This document shows, piece after piece, positions 34,236 to 45,684 of a stretch of DNA of 54,516 nt (position 1 is the stretch's first letter; each line of letters begins with the position of its first letter). The stretch is from the NCBI RefSeq assembly GCF_016786305.1, contig NZ_JADWYV010000039.1, one strand, 5' to 3'. The notes below the pieces were generated by a model that was not told the origin of the DNA, did no database searches, and saw only the letters and a list, made by a program, of their open reading frames with translations. Position numbers and translations under genes: made by a program. The stretch is from Pseudofrankia nepalensis (lineage in GTDB: Bacteria > Actinomycetota > Actinomycetes > Frankiales > Frankiaceae).

Positions 34236-35030
34236 CTATCCACAGCCTGTGGACATCGGTCGGGCACGCCGGCGAGATCCCGCGGGCCTTGGCTGGATGC
34301 GGGCCGGGAGTCCGGGTTTGGTCGGGGCCGGCCAGCAGACCACGGGTAGGTCACGCTGATTGAGGTCCCTCTGGGTTTGCCGTGCCATGCGGGCGCGTAT
34401 CCCCTTCGATATCCACAGCCTGTGGGCAGATGGTGGGGATAGACCGACTACAAGCGCCCGATACGGCCACAGCCGACTTGTCTGACGTTCGCGGACTCGG
34501 GCCCCTATGTGGGCTGGAGGAAGGCCGTGCGGACCGGGGGGCCACGGGAGTGGTCCTCACCCACAGCTTGTGGACAGAGCTGTGGACGAGTCTCGGGATG
34601 GGTGGGGCAACCGGCGACGCCCGTCGACAACGCCCGAACTGCGCACTTTGTCCCCCGGTTGGCCCGGAACTCGCCGCTGGTGGGCGGCGTCCTCCGGCGC
34701 GGCCGCCGCCCGTCGGACAGTGCCCATCCGGGCACATCGCCCGATCGGCTACCGCTTTCTCTGGAGGGGCACCGTGCAACGGCTGTGGAGAACAGGGGGA
34801 CGACCTGGGGACAGCATGGGGATGACTCGGGGGTGAACGGTGGATGGCATGTGTGGACGGGTCGGCCATGTGGACGAACACCCGGTCCACCCACAGCGTC
34901 ACCCACATGCTCTCCACCGGGTCTCTGGGCCTCTGACCTGCGAAAACGCGGGTTATCCCCAGTTTCCACAGGCCCTACTACTACGACGATCAAAATTTCT
35001 TAATGAAGATCAAAAGAAAAGAGCAGCAGG
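34236..35030. other. Origin of replication oriC
   Basis: The region between dnaA and dnaN is dense in DnaA boxes. One is perfect to the actinobacterial consensus YTGTCCACA: TGTGGACAG at 34569-34577 on the minus strand. One-mismatch boxes are CTATCCACA 34236, TGTGGACAT 34248, ATATCCACA 34409, TGTGGACGA 34581 and 34869, TGTGGAGAA 34784, and TTATCCCCA 34953. Weaker boxes lie at 34421, 34852, 34899 and 34962. The inverted pair TATCCACAGCCTGTGG occurs twice (34237 and 34410). The box field ends in the unwinding module at 34962-35030. Placement, box density and the flanking gene order make this call strong. Confidence 0.93.
34962..35030 (+). promoter_or_regulatory. oriC unwinding module: DnaA box, DnaA-trios, AT-rich DUE
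   Basis: GTTTCCACA (34962-34970) is followed by the GC spacer GGCC and then triplets CTA CTA CTA CGA CGA (34975-34989). These are the complement of the DnaA-trio repeats (TAG) defined in Bacillus subtilis. The most AT-rich stretch of the region follows, ATCAAAATTTCTTAATGAAG (34989-35008), then AAAAGAAAAG. The order and spacing match the basal unwinding system. Confidence 0.75.
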
Positions 35031-35295
35031 GCCTGGGGATGAAGCTCGCCGCAGCGGCGCCCGAGCCCGGGGCCCCTGCCGCCTCCGCCCGGGGCCACAC
35101 ATCGACCACGCTCCGTGTTCAGTTGTGCGCGGGTGAGGTCGGACCGCTCGCGAACCTGTCGGAGGGCTCTGAGATGCTGGACCGGTTCGTCGCCGCCGCT
35201 GGCCGTCCGACCACCTCGGGCATGGCCACGGCGAGACCGCGCGTCCCGTGGCCGCCAGCCGACCTGGTCCCGGGAAAGCAAGCGAGGGGGCAGGC

Positions 35296-36459
35296 ATGAG
35301 GTTCCGGGTCGAACGGGACGAGTTCACGGAGGCGGTCGCCTGGACGGCGCGCAGCCTGCCGAGCCGCACGGCCACGGCGACCCAGCAGCAGGTCCTCACC
35401 GGCCTGCTCCTCGACGCGAGCGGGCCGGGCCTGGTGGTCGCCGCCTTCGACTACGAGGTCGCCGCGCAGGCGAAGCTGGAGGCGACGATCTCCGAGGAGG
35501 GCCGCGCGCTGGCCCCCGGCCGGATGCTCGCGGACATCACCAAGCAACTGCCGGCCGCGCCGGTCGAGGTGTGGACCGACGGCACCGGCCTGGTGATCTC
35601 CTGTGGCAACGCCCGGTTCACCCTGCGGACCATGCCGGTCGACGAGTACCCGACGCTGCCCCCGCTGCCGCCGGTCACCGGGTACATCGAGGGCAGCGTG
35701 TTCGGCGCCGCGGTCGGGCAGGTGGCGGTCGCCGCGGGCAAGGACGACACGCTTCCGGTGCTCACCGGCGTGCGTCTCGAGATCGAGGGCGACCAGTTGA
35801 CCCTCGCGGCCACCGACCGCTACCGGCTCGCGGTGCGCACGCTGAAGTGGCGCCCGGAGAGCCCGGACGCGGCCGGTGTCGCGCTCATCCCGGCGCGCAC
35901 CCTGCTCGACACCGCCAAGTCACTGGCCGGTGGCTCGGTCGAGGTCGCGATCGCGATCGGCACCGGCCCATCCGGCGAGGCGCTCGCCGGCTTCGCCGGT
36001 AACAACCGCCAGACGACCACCCGGCTCGTCGACGGCCAGTTCCCGCCCTACCGCAAGCTGCTGCCGGACTCCTGCCCGCTGATCGCGGCCGCGGAGAAGG
36101 GCCCGCTGCTCGAGGCCGTCAAGCGGGTCGCCCTGGTCGCGCCGAAGACCGCGCCGGTCAAGCTCGCCTTCACCGAGGACCATCTCGAGCTGGAGGCCGG
36201 CAGCAACGGCGGCGAGGCACAGGCCTCCGAGACGCTGCCCGCGACCTACTCCGGCCCTGACCTCGAGGTCGCGTTCAACCCGGCCTACCTCCAGGACGCG
36301 CTGAACGCGCTCGACTCCGACCAGGTCGAGTTCGGGTTCGCGAGCGCCGAGGAGGCCGAGGTAGCGGCGAAGAAGCCAGCCATCCTCACCGGCAAGGGCA
36401 CCGGCGAGGAGACCCCCGACTACCGCTACCTGTTGATGCCTATCCAGCTCAACGGCTGA
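35296..36459 (+). CDS. dnaN: DNA polymerase III sliding clamp (beta subunit)
   Basis: A 387-residue processivity clamp with three repeated domains. The opening MRFRVERDEFTEAVAWTARS is followed by MLADITKQLPAAPVEVWTDG. The inter-domain segment LTGVRLEIEGDQLTLAATDR is followed by YRLAVRTL, a signature of the middle domain. The C-terminal YRYLLMPIQL forms the client-binding pocket. ATG 35296 follows GAGGGGG; the frame extends further upstream without similarity. The gene is the first after oriC on the rightward side and is normal in length. Confidence 0.97.
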   Translation: MRFRVERDEFTEAVAWTARSLPSRTATATQQQVLTGLLLDASGPGLVVAAFDYEVAAQAKLEATISEEGRALAPGRMLADITKQLPAAPVEVWTDGTGLVISCGNARFTLRTMPVDEYPTLPPLPPVTGYIEGSVFGAAVGQVAVAAGKDDTLPVLTGVRLEIEGDQLTLAATDRYRLAVRTLKWRPESPDAAGVALIPARTLLDTAKSLAGGSVEVAIAIGTGPSGEALAGFAGNNRQTTTRLVDGQFPPYRKLLPDSCPLIAAAEKGPLLEAVKRVALVAPKTAPVKLAFTEDHLELEAGSNGGEAQASETLPATYSGPDLEVAFNPAYLQDALNALDSDQVEFGFASAEEAEVAAKKPAILTGKGTGEETPDYRYLLMPIQLNG

Positions 36460-36524
36460 CGCTCATCGACCACGGGCGGCTTTCCTGGCTTCCACGCGAT
36501 AGCCCCGAAGCCCGCGCCTACCCC

Positions 36525-36632
36525 GGGTCGCGGCGCGCCGACAAGGGCCGCCAGGCAACCGGCGCATCCGGATGGCAGTCGGACTGCTGCAGGCTGGGTC
36601 GCGGCGCGCCGACAAAGGGCCGCCAGGCAACC
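36525..36632. repeat. Two direct 36-37 bp repeats between dnaN and recF
   Basis: GGGTCGCGGCGCGCCGACAA opens both copies (36525-36560 and 36596-36632), which continue to GGGCCGCCAGGCAACC. The second copy has one extra A. GGCGCGCC is a dyad within each. The 281-base gap is otherwise empty; in several actinobacteria a gnd gene sits here. Confidence 0.8.
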
Positions 36633-36740
36633 CGACCCCATCGCATCTCGGCCTAGGCAACCAGCCGGACAGAAGCGCGAGGAGGCAGTAAAAGGCGACA
36701 CACAGCGCGACCGACAGCTGGGAGCGGAAGGCACCATAGG

Positions 36741-37862
36741 ATGCATGTCACGCACCTGCAACTGGTCGACTTCCGGTCCTACCCAGCCCTCGAGCTGACC
36801 CTCCCGCCGGGGGTGGTGACGTTCGTCGGCGCCAACGGCCAGGGCAAGACGAACCTGCTCGAGGCCATCGGCTACCTGGCCACCCTGGGCAGCCACCGGG
36901 TCTCCACCGACGCCCCCCTGATCCGCGAGGGCGCCGAGCGGGCGGTGATCAGGTCCCGCGTCGTGCGCGGTGACCGGGCGGCGCTCGCCGAGATCGAGAT
37001 CGTCACCGGCCGGGCCAACCGGGTCCGGCTCAACCGCCGGCAGCTTCCCCGCCCGCGCGACCTGCTCGGCCTGCTGTCGGTCGTGCTGTTCGCGCCGGAG
37101 GATCTCGCGATGGTCAAGGGCGATCCCACCGAGCGACGGCGTTTCCTCGACGACCTGCTGGTCGCCCGGACGCCCCGGCTCGCCGGGGTGATCTCCGACT
37201 ACGAGCGGGTGCTACGCCAGCGCACCACCCTGCTGCGCGGCCGCGGCGACCTGCGCACCCTCGACTCCTGGGACGAGGCGCTGGCCCGCCACGGCGCGGA
37301 GCTGCTCGCCGCGCGGCTCGGGCTGGTGGACGAGCTGCGCCCCCTGGTCGCCGCCGCCTACACGGCGGTCGCCGGCTCGGGCGACCTGGCGTCGCCGACC
37401 CCGCCGGCGCCGGTCGGCCTCGACTACCGCTCGAGCGTGTCCCCGCCGGAGGGCGCCGACCGGGAGGCACTCGCGGCCGCGATGCTCTCCCAGCTCGCCG
37501 CGCTGCGGCCGCGGGAGGTGGAACGCGGCGTCACCCTCGCCGGTCCGCACCGTGACGAGCTGATGCTCTCGATCAGCGGGCGCGCGGCCCGCGGATACGC
37601 GAGCCATGGCGAGTCCTGGTCACTGGCGCTCGCGCTGCGGCTGGCGTCGTTCGAGCTCCTGGTCGCCGACGACCGCGAGCCGGTGCTGCTGCTCGACGAC
37701 GTGTTCGCCGAGCTCGACACGCACCGCCGCCGCCGGCTGGCCGAGCTGGTCGCGCCGGCCGAGCAGGTGCTGATCACCGCGGCGGTCGGCGCGGACGTGC
37801 CGGCCGAGCTCGGCGGCCCGCGGTTCGTCGTCGAAACGGGGGAGGTCCGAAGTGTCGACTGA
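36741..37862 (+). CDS. recF: DNA replication and repair protein RecF
   Basis: A 373-residue SMC-like ATPase that helps RecA load at gaps. The Walker A is VTFVGANGQGKTNLLEAIGY (about residues 29-48), the signature segment ALALRLASFELL in SWSLALALRLASFELLVADD, and Walker B EPVLLLDDVFAELDTHRRRR. VVLFAPEDLAMVKGDPTERR is a further RecF hallmark. ATG 36741 gives the typical opening MHVTHLQLVDFRSYPALEL. The last 11 bases overlap the DciA-like gene, so translation is coupled. Confidence 0.97.
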   Translation: MHVTHLQLVDFRSYPALELTLPPGVVTFVGANGQGKTNLLEAIGYLATLGSHRVSTDAPLIREGAERAVIRSRVVRGDRAALAEIEIVTGRANRVRLNRRQLPRPRDLLGLLSVVLFAPEDLAMVKGDPTERRRFLDDLLVARTPRLAGVISDYERVLRQRTTLLRGRGDLRTLDSWDEALARHGAELLAARLGLVDELRPLVAAAYTAVAGSGDLASPTPPAPVGLDYRSSVSPPEGADREALAAAMLSQLAALRPREVERGVTLAGPHRDELMLSISGRAARGYASHGESWSLALALRLASFELLVADDREPVLLLDDVFAELDTHRRRRLAELVAPAEQVLITAAVGADVPAELGGPRFVVETGEVRSVD

Positions 37863-38493
37863 GGCGGCCGAACCGGCGAGTCCCGGCGGATCTTCGGCGC
37901 CGGAGACCTCCGCGCCAGGGTCTCCCGCGCCGAAGGGCGCGGACCTGGCCCGCGAGCTGCTCGCCAGGGCGAAGGCGGACGCCCGTGCCCGCGGCCGGGG
38001 CGGCCGGCCGGGTGCCGGGCCGGGCGCGGACGGCAGGCCGGAGGGCGCCCGGTCCCGGACCGGCGTCCCGGCGGACGACGATCGGGAGCCGCCCCAGCGG
38101 CCGCGCCAGCCGGGGATCGCCGCGCCGGGGCGGGAGTGGCGCGAGCCGACCAGCTTCCAGGCCGCGATCGGCCGGCTGCTCGCGTCCCGCGGCTGGCAGG
38201 GGAAGGCGTCCGACTCGGCGGTGCTCGCCCGCTGGGACACCATCGTCGGCCCGGACATCTCCGCGCACGCCACCCCGGTGTCGCTGCGCGACGGCGTGCT
38301 GGAACTGGTCGCCGAGTCGACCGCCTGGGCCACCCAGCTGCGTTTCCTCGCGCCGAGGATCCTCGCGGAGCTGCGCCGCGAGCTGGGGGCGGGCGTGGTC
38401 ACCCGGGTGAACGTGCGCGGCCCGTCGGCACCGTCCTGGCGGCACGGCCCGGCCAACACCGGTGGCCGGGGCCCGCGGGACACCTACGGCTGA
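37852..38493 (+). CDS. DciA-like DUF721 protein
   Basis: A 213-residue protein with a disordered N-terminal half (Ala/Gly/Pro/Arg) and a C-terminal DUF721 domain from about 95. The domain includes FQAAIGRLLASRGWQGKASD, LARWDTIVGPDISAHATPVS, LRDGVLELVAESTAWATQLR and FLAPRILAELRRELG. DUF721 proteins include DciA, the ancestral loader or partner of the DnaB replicative helicase, and in actinobacteria lie between recF and gyrB, as here. The position of the disordered part is unusual compared with many DciA proteins, but the domain is complete. Confidence 0.9.
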   Translation: MSTEAAEPASPGGSSAPETSAPGSPAPKGADLARELLARAKADARARGRGGRPGAGPGADGRPEGARSRTGVPADDDREPPQRPRQPGIAAPGREWREPTSFQAAIGRLLASRGWQGKASDSAVLARWDTIVGPDISAHATPVSLRDGVLELVAESTAWATQLRFLAPRILAELRRELGAGVVTRVNVRGPSAPSWRHGPANTGGRGPRDTYG

Positions 38494-38843
38494 GCCGCCG
38501 CGCGGCCGCGACGGGCTCGGGGCGCCGTGACGATGCCCACTCTTGATATGATCATGAATTTGGGCGCTCGGTGGGCCACGCCGGCGATGATCGGCCCACC
38601 TCGTGCGGGACGGCGCCGGTGAGATGGGAATCGGCGCGGATCGGCGCCACACGACGCGGGGCGGGGTGGGCGCGTAGGGGAGTTCGCCCACTCCCCGCCG
38701 GGGTCGCTACGCGGACGTCAGGCGCCACCCTGCGTCTGTTGTGGCGGGTTGCCAGGTAGACTGATGAGAGTTTCGGCCCGTAACGAGGGCGCATAACGAC
38801 GGCGGCTTCATGACGAGGGCGGCTTGAAGAGGGGAACCGGTGC
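38494..38843. other. gyrB upstream region
   Basis: An AT-rich patch (TCTTGATATGATCATGAATT at 38541) contains the hexamer TATGAT at 38547 and the dyad ATGATCAT. TAGACT at 38757-38762 is another possible -10 element, about 80 bases before gyrB. Short ACGAGGGCG repeats follow it. No gene is seen. Confidence 0.4.
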
Positions 38844-40787
38844 GTGGCGTACGACGCTAGTTCGATCAAGGTTCTCGAGGGTCTCGACGCGGTCCGCAAG
38901 CGGCCGGGCATGTACATCGGTTCCACCGGGGAACGTGGCCTGCACCACCTCGTCTACGAGGTGGTGGACAACTCCGTCGACGAGGCGCTCGCCGGGTACT
39001 GCGACACCATCAGCGTGACGCTGCTCGCCGACGGCGGCGTGCGGGTCGTCGACAACGGCCGCGGCATCCCGGTCGGCATCCACCCCACCGAGAAGAAGCC
39101 CACGGTCGAGGTCGTGCTCACGGTCCTGCACGCGGGCGGCAAGTTCGACGGCGAGTCCTACGCCGTGTCCGGCGGCCTGCACGGCGTCGGCATCAGCGTC
39201 GTCAACGCGCTGTCGACCAGGCTCGAGGTCGAGATCAAGGTCGACGGCTTCACCTGGTTCCAGAGGTACACCGACCAGCGGCCCGGGCCGCTGGAGAAGC
39301 GCGACCCCCTGAAGAGGAACCAGCGCACCGGCACCACGGTCACGTTCTGGGCCGACCCGGAGATCTTCGAGACCACCGACTACAAGTACGAGACCCTCTA
39401 CCGACGGCTCCAGGAGACGGCCTTCCTGAACAAGGGCATCTCCATCACGCTGCGGGACGAGCGGCCGGAGGACGAGCCGGCCGAGGTCACGTTCATGTAC
39501 GAGAACGGCCTCGCCGACTTCGTCACCCACCTGAACGCGACAAAGGAGCCGATCCACAAGACGATCATCGCCCTCGAGTCCAAGGGGAAGGGCATCGAGG
39601 CCGACGTCGCCATGCAGTGGAACGGCGGCTACAACGAGTCGGTCTACACGTTCGCGAACACGATCAACACGCACGAGGGCGGTACCCACGAGGAGGGCTT
39701 CCGGGCGGCGCTCACCAGCGCGGTGAACGCCTACGCCAAGGACCAGAACCTGCTCAAGCCGCCGAAGGCCGGTTCCAAGGCGGGCGATGAGCGGCTGTCC
39801 GGCGACGACATCCGCGAGGGTCTGACCGCGATCATCTCCGTCAAGCTGGCCGAGCCGCAGTTCGAGGGCCAGACGAAGACGAAGCTTGGCAACACCGAGG
39901 CCAAGAAGTTCGTCCAGGAGATGTGCTACTCCGCGCTGCGGGACTGGCTCGACGCGAACCGGCCCGAGGCACGGGCCATCGTCAACAAGGCGCTCGACGC
40001 GCAGCGGGCCCGGATCGCCGCCCGCGCGGCCCGCGACCTGACCCGGCGCAAGGGCCTGCTCGGCGGCACCGGCCTGCCCGGCAAGCTGGCCGACTGCCAG
40101 TACACCGACCCGGAGCGCTGCGAGCTCTACATCGTCGAGGGTGACTCCGCCGGCGGCTCGGCCAAGGGCGGCCGTGACTCGAAGTTCCAGGCGATCCTGC
40201 CGCTGCGCGGCAAGATCCTCAACGTCGAGAAGGCCCGCATCGACCGGGTGCTCAAGAATACCGAGGTCCAGGCGCTGATCCAGGCGCTGGGCACCGGTAT
40301 CCATGACGACTTCGACATCGCCAAGCTGCGCTACCACAAGATCGTGCTGATGGCCGACGCCGACGTCGACGGCCAGCACATCCGGACGCTGCTGCTCACG
40401 CTGCTCTTCCGGTTCATGCGCCCGCTGGTCGAGGCCGGCCACGTGTTCCTCGCCCAGCCACCCCTCTACAAGATCAAATGGGGCCGGGAGGACTGGGAGT
40501 ACGCCTACTCCGACCGGGAACGTGACGGCCTCCTCGAGCGTGGCGTCGAGTCCGGTCGCAAGCTGCCCAAGGACGCGATCCAGCGGTTCAAGGGCCTTGG
40601 CGAGATGAACGCGACCGAGCTGTGGGACACCACCATGGACCCCGACCGGCGGATTCTGCTGCAGGTCACGCTCGACGACGCGGCTGTCGCCGACGAGCTG
40701 TTCAGCGTCCTGATGGGTGAGGACGTCGACGCCCGCCGCAGCTTCATCCAGCGCAACGCCAAGGACGTCCGGTTCCTCGATATCTAG
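38844..40787 (+). CDS. gyrB: DNA gyrase subunit B
   Basis: A 647-residue ATPase subunit that drives negative supercoiling with GyrA. The GHKL ATPase has EVVDNSVDEALAGYCDTISV, DNGRGIPVGIHPTEKK and the ATP-lid segment VSGGLHGVGISVVNALS. The transducer is followed by the TOPRIM domain with CELYIVEGDSAGGSAKGGRD, LPLRGKILNVEKA and the metal-binding DADVDG in VLMADADVDGQHIRTLLL. The C-terminal QRFKGLGEMNATELWDTTMD is intact. GTG 38844 follows GAGGGG. Length is typical of actinobacteria. Confidence 0.98.
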   Translation: MAYDASSIKVLEGLDAVRKRPGMYIGSTGERGLHHLVYEVVDNSVDEALAGYCDTISVTLLADGGVRVVDNGRGIPVGIHPTEKKPTVEVVLTVLHAGGKFDGESYAVSGGLHGVGISVVNALSTRLEVEIKVDGFTWFQRYTDQRPGPLEKRDPLKRNQRTGTTVTFWADPEIFETTDYKYETLYRRLQETAFLNKGISITLRDERPEDEPAEVTFMYENGLADFVTHLNATKEPIHKTIIALESKGKGIEADVAMQWNGGYNESVYTFANTINTHEGGTHEEGFRAALTSAVNAYAKDQNLLKPPKAGSKAGDERLSGDDIREGLTAIISVKLAEPQFEGQTKTKLGNTEAKKFVQEMCYSALRDWLDANRPEARAIVNKALDAQRARIAARAARDLTRRKGLLGGTGLPGKLADCQYTDPERCELYIVEGDSAGGSAKGGRDSKFQAILPLRGKILNVEKARIDRVLKNTEVQALIQALGTGIHDDFDIAKLRYHKIVLMADADVDGQHIRTLLLTLLFRFMRPLVEAGHVFLAQPPLYKIKWGREDWEYAYSDRERDGLLERGVESGRKLPKDAIQRFKGLGEMNATELWDTTMDPDRRILLQVTLDDAAVADELFSVLMGEDVDARRSFIQRNAKDVRFLDI

Positions 40788-40842
40788 CGGGGGTGAACCC
40801 TGTTCGCTGGCCTGCGGCCAGCTTCCCGAAGGCCCGCTAGAT

Positions 40843-40905
40843 CATGTTGCTCCGGGGGCGACCCCCGGACCCCCGATGTCGGGCTTCGCCCGACCGGGGC
40901 GTCCG
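40843..40905. repeat. GC-rich hairpin repeat, copy 1 (gyrB-gyrA gap)
   Basis: CATGTTGCTCCGGGGGCGAC opens the element. It forms CCGGGGGCGACCCCCGG and GTCGGGCTTCGCCCGAC hairpins. A related copy lies at 45166. It may attenuate read-through from gyrB to gyrA. Confidence 0.75.
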
Positions 40906-41045
40906 ACGGGGCGTCTGATGCGAGGGCACGCGGCGGGCTGGCCGCGATCGATGGCACCAACTGCGACGTATGTGGCGCATTGACCGACTAATTACCCGCT
41001 GTCGGGGTAGCAACCGACAGGTTTCGCACTGCCTGGAAGGACATC

Positions 41046-43538
<2,493 letters not shown>

Positions 43539-43558
43539 CGGTAGCTGAGGGGAGACGC

Positions 43559-44953
43559 GTGAGCGACAAGGACGAGCGACCGGGTCGGTCCGGCGCGCTC
43601 CCGGCGACCGCTACCGATACCGACGACCCAGCCGGAGACGGTAATCCGTTCTTCGAACGGCCAGGAGGAAAGAAGGACGCAACGGCCACCAAGCCGGCCA
43701 TCAAGCCGGCCTCCGGGCCGTCCACCGGCTCCGGGTCCACGCGGACGGTGACGAAGGAGCCGTCGGCGAACGGGGCGAACGCCGAAGCCGCCGACGCCGA
43801 CCGGACCGCGACGGTGCGCGCGGTCGCCGCCTCGCCGGCGCCGGCGGCCCCGACGCCCGCCGCGCCGTCCGGCGCGAAGCCGCCGACGCCCAAGGCCGCG
43901 CCCCCGGACACGAAGCCGGCGGCGTCGCCTGGGGCGCGGCCGGCCTCCGCGGGAGCGGCGACCACGAAGGTCTCCACCGCCAGCCCGCCGCCGGGTGCTT
44001 CCGACTGGGCCGACCGGTCGGAGCGGTATGCACCAACCGGCGGCCGCGCCGCGCCGCCGAAACCGGTCGCGCCGGACCAGCCGGCGCAAGCGCCGCGCGA
44101 CCCCGACACCATGGCCATCGTGCGTAGCCCAGCCAGACCCTCCTCGGGGTCCGACGGCGCGCGCGACGCGAGCCGAGAGCACGGCGCCGCCGAGCGCGCG
44201 GCGCGATCCAGCCGGTCCGGCGGAGGCACCCGCAAGACCGCCGCCGTGACGACGCCACCTGCCGCGGACCCGGACCGCACGGTCATCGACCCGGTGAAGC
44301 CCACCATGCCCCCGCCCGGTCGCGGACCCGCGGTGCCGGCCGAGCGCATGCCCACCCCGGCACCCGGTACCCGCCCCGTCGGCGGTCCCATGGGCCCTCC
44401 GCAGGGAGCTCCACAAGGCGCGCCACCGCACGACCGCGGCCGTCCCGACCAGGAGTACCAGGAGTGGGCCAGGCCGCCGCGCACACCCGACCCCGCGGCG
44501 CACCAGGGCCGGTACGAGCCACGTCCGGAACCGCGTCCTGAGCCTCGGCCCGCGAACTACGGCGTCGACCCTGGCGGGAGCGAAGGCGGTCAGGCCGTCC
44601 GGCAGGCCCGGCTGCGGCTCACCCGGATCCGTCCGCTGTCCGTCACCAGGCTGGCGTTCGCGTTCTCGCTGTGCATCTTCCTCGTCGTGATGGTCGCCGT
44701 GGCGGTCCTCTGGTTCGTCCTGAACTCGATCGGCGTGTTCGACAGCGTCGTCGACGCCGCCGGCACCCTGACCTCGGGGGAGGACAACAGCGTCAGCACC
44801 TGGCTGTCGTTCGGCCGCGCCATGCAGATCAGCCTGCTCGTCGGCGCGATCAACGTCGTCCTGCTGACCCTGCTCTCGACCCTCGGCGCCTTGCTGTACA
44901 ACCTCTGCGCCGACATGATCGGCGGAGTCGAGGTCACCCTCAGCGATCACTAG
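43559..44953 (+). CDS. DUF3566 transmembrane protein
   Basis: A 464-residue protein in the position of mycobacterial Rv0007. Residues 1-345 are disordered and rich in Pro, Ala and Arg. The C-terminal DUF3566 domain begins near 350 (ARLRLTRIRPLSVTRLAFAF) and contains two transmembrane helices: LCIFLVVMVAVAVLWFVL, and QISLLVGAINVVLLTLLSTL followed by GALLYN. It ends CADMIGGVEVTLSDH. GTG 43559 has GAGGGGAG just upstream; GTG 43535 is an alternative without one. The function is unknown, but the fixed place after gyrA suggests an envelope or division role. Confidence 0.92.
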   Translation: MSDKDERPGRSGALPATATDTDDPAGDGNPFFERPGGKKDATATKPAIKPASGPSTGSGSTRTVTKEPSANGANAEAADADRTATVRAVAASPAPAAPTPAAPSGAKPPTPKAAPPDTKPAASPGARPASAGAATTKVSTASPPPGASDWADRSERYAPTGGRAAPPKPVAPDQPAQAPRDPDTMAIVRSPARPSSGSDGARDASREHGAAERAARSSRSGGGTRKTAAVTTPPAADPDRTVIDPVKPTMPPPGRGPAVPAERMPTPAPGTRPVGGPMGPPQGAPQGAPPHDRGRPDQEYQEWARPPRTPDPAAHQGRYEPRPEPRPEPRPANYGVDPGGSEGGQAVRQARLRLTRIRPLSVTRLAFAFSLCIFLVVMVAVAVLWFVLNSIGVFDSVVDAAGTLTSGEDNSVSTWLSFGRAMQISLLVGAINVVLLTLLSTLGALLYNLCADMIGGVEVTLSDH

Positions 44954-45036
44954 CCGTCCCCAGGACGGCGGTTGCCACATCAGCGAAGCCGTCCTGTAGT
45001 CTTGCTCTCGCGACCCCGACCACTGGTCGGGAACCC

Positions 45037-45110
45037 GGACCTATAGCTCAGTCGGTTAGAGCGCTTCCCTGATAAGGAAGAGGCCGGTGGTTCAAGTCCA
45101 CCTAGGTCCA
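45037..45110 (+). tRNA. tRNA-Ile (GAT)
   Basis: The cloverleaf is complete. Acceptor GGACCTA pairs with TAGGTCC. The D-arm is GCTC...GAGC, the anticodon stem CTTCC/GGAAG encloses CTGATAA with anticodon GAT, and the T-arm is GGTGG-TTCAAGT-CCACC. The discriminator is A and CCA is not encoded. tRNA-Ile after gyrA is normal for actinobacteria. Confidence 0.97.
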
Positions 45111-45131
45111 CGCGATCGGGTTTGTCTGTTC

Positions 45132-45149
45132 GCGATCCTTTTGGATCGC
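45132..45149 (+). terminator. Possible terminator of tRNA-Ile
   Basis: GCGATCC-TTTT-GGATCGC is a perfect 7-bp stem with a 4-base loop, 22 bases after the tRNA. It lacks a T-tract. Confidence 0.4.
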
Positions 45150-45165
45150 TCCCTGGCTCCCGCGT

Positions 45166-45229
45166 CATGTTGCTCCGGGGCCGAGCCCCGGACCCCACGC
45201 CAGGGGGCGGAGCCCCCTGGACCCCCTAG
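45166..45229. repeat. GC-rich hairpin repeat, copy 2
   Basis: CATGTTGCTCCGGGGCCGAG matches the opening of the 40843 element. It forms CCGGGGCCGAGCCCCGG and CCAGGGGGCGGAGCCCCCTGG hairpins. The second hairpin differs in sequence but not in design. Confidence 0.75.
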
Positions 45230-45512
45230 GTCGGAGCCGTGGTGGTTGGGTTCTCCAGGTAGCGGGTCAGTCTGATCTTGTCTTGCCCGCTGGGCTCGTC
45301 TCGCTCCCATCCGTGTGGTTGCTTCGGCTCTTCGCCGGTTTCTTGGGAACGTTGCCTGGCTTCCGGGACATGTGGCCGCGGGGCGGAGGTCCGGACTCCC
45401 GGCCAGGGGGCTTCGCCCGGGCCGGAGTCCCCTCCCGCGGATCTTGACCAGGCCGCTGGACCGCCGATTCGCGTACGCATCTGACGATCACCGACCCGTG
45501 GAGACGCGGCAG

Positions 45513-45684
45513 CTTCCTTGATCGTCGGATGTGTGTACTGTCCGGCGGCTTCTGCCCGTTTCGTCCATGAACTTCGTACAGATCTGGTGATCTACCGGCG
45601 AGACCAGGCTGAGGCGGGTCGAAGATCTGCCGGTTGTGTGCGCGGATCGGTGTTCCGCGCTGGGTCCGAGTGTCGTCAAGATCC
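45513..45684. repeat. Dispersed intergenic element, copy B
   Basis: It begins CTTCCTTGATCGTCGGATGT and ends CAAGATCC, parallel to copy A at 33816 in the same orientation. The upstream GCATCTGACGATCA (45477) and TGATCGTCGGATGTG (45519) form a 14-15 bp dyad. Minus-strand translations of both copies share GRSPDL and NGQK-PDS-HI, so it may derive from an old coding or transposable sequence. Confidence 0.75.

Noticed and set aside
38808..40442. 544-codon minus frame opposite gyrB
   Set aside because: Leu/Val/Asp-rich antisense shadow of gyrB.
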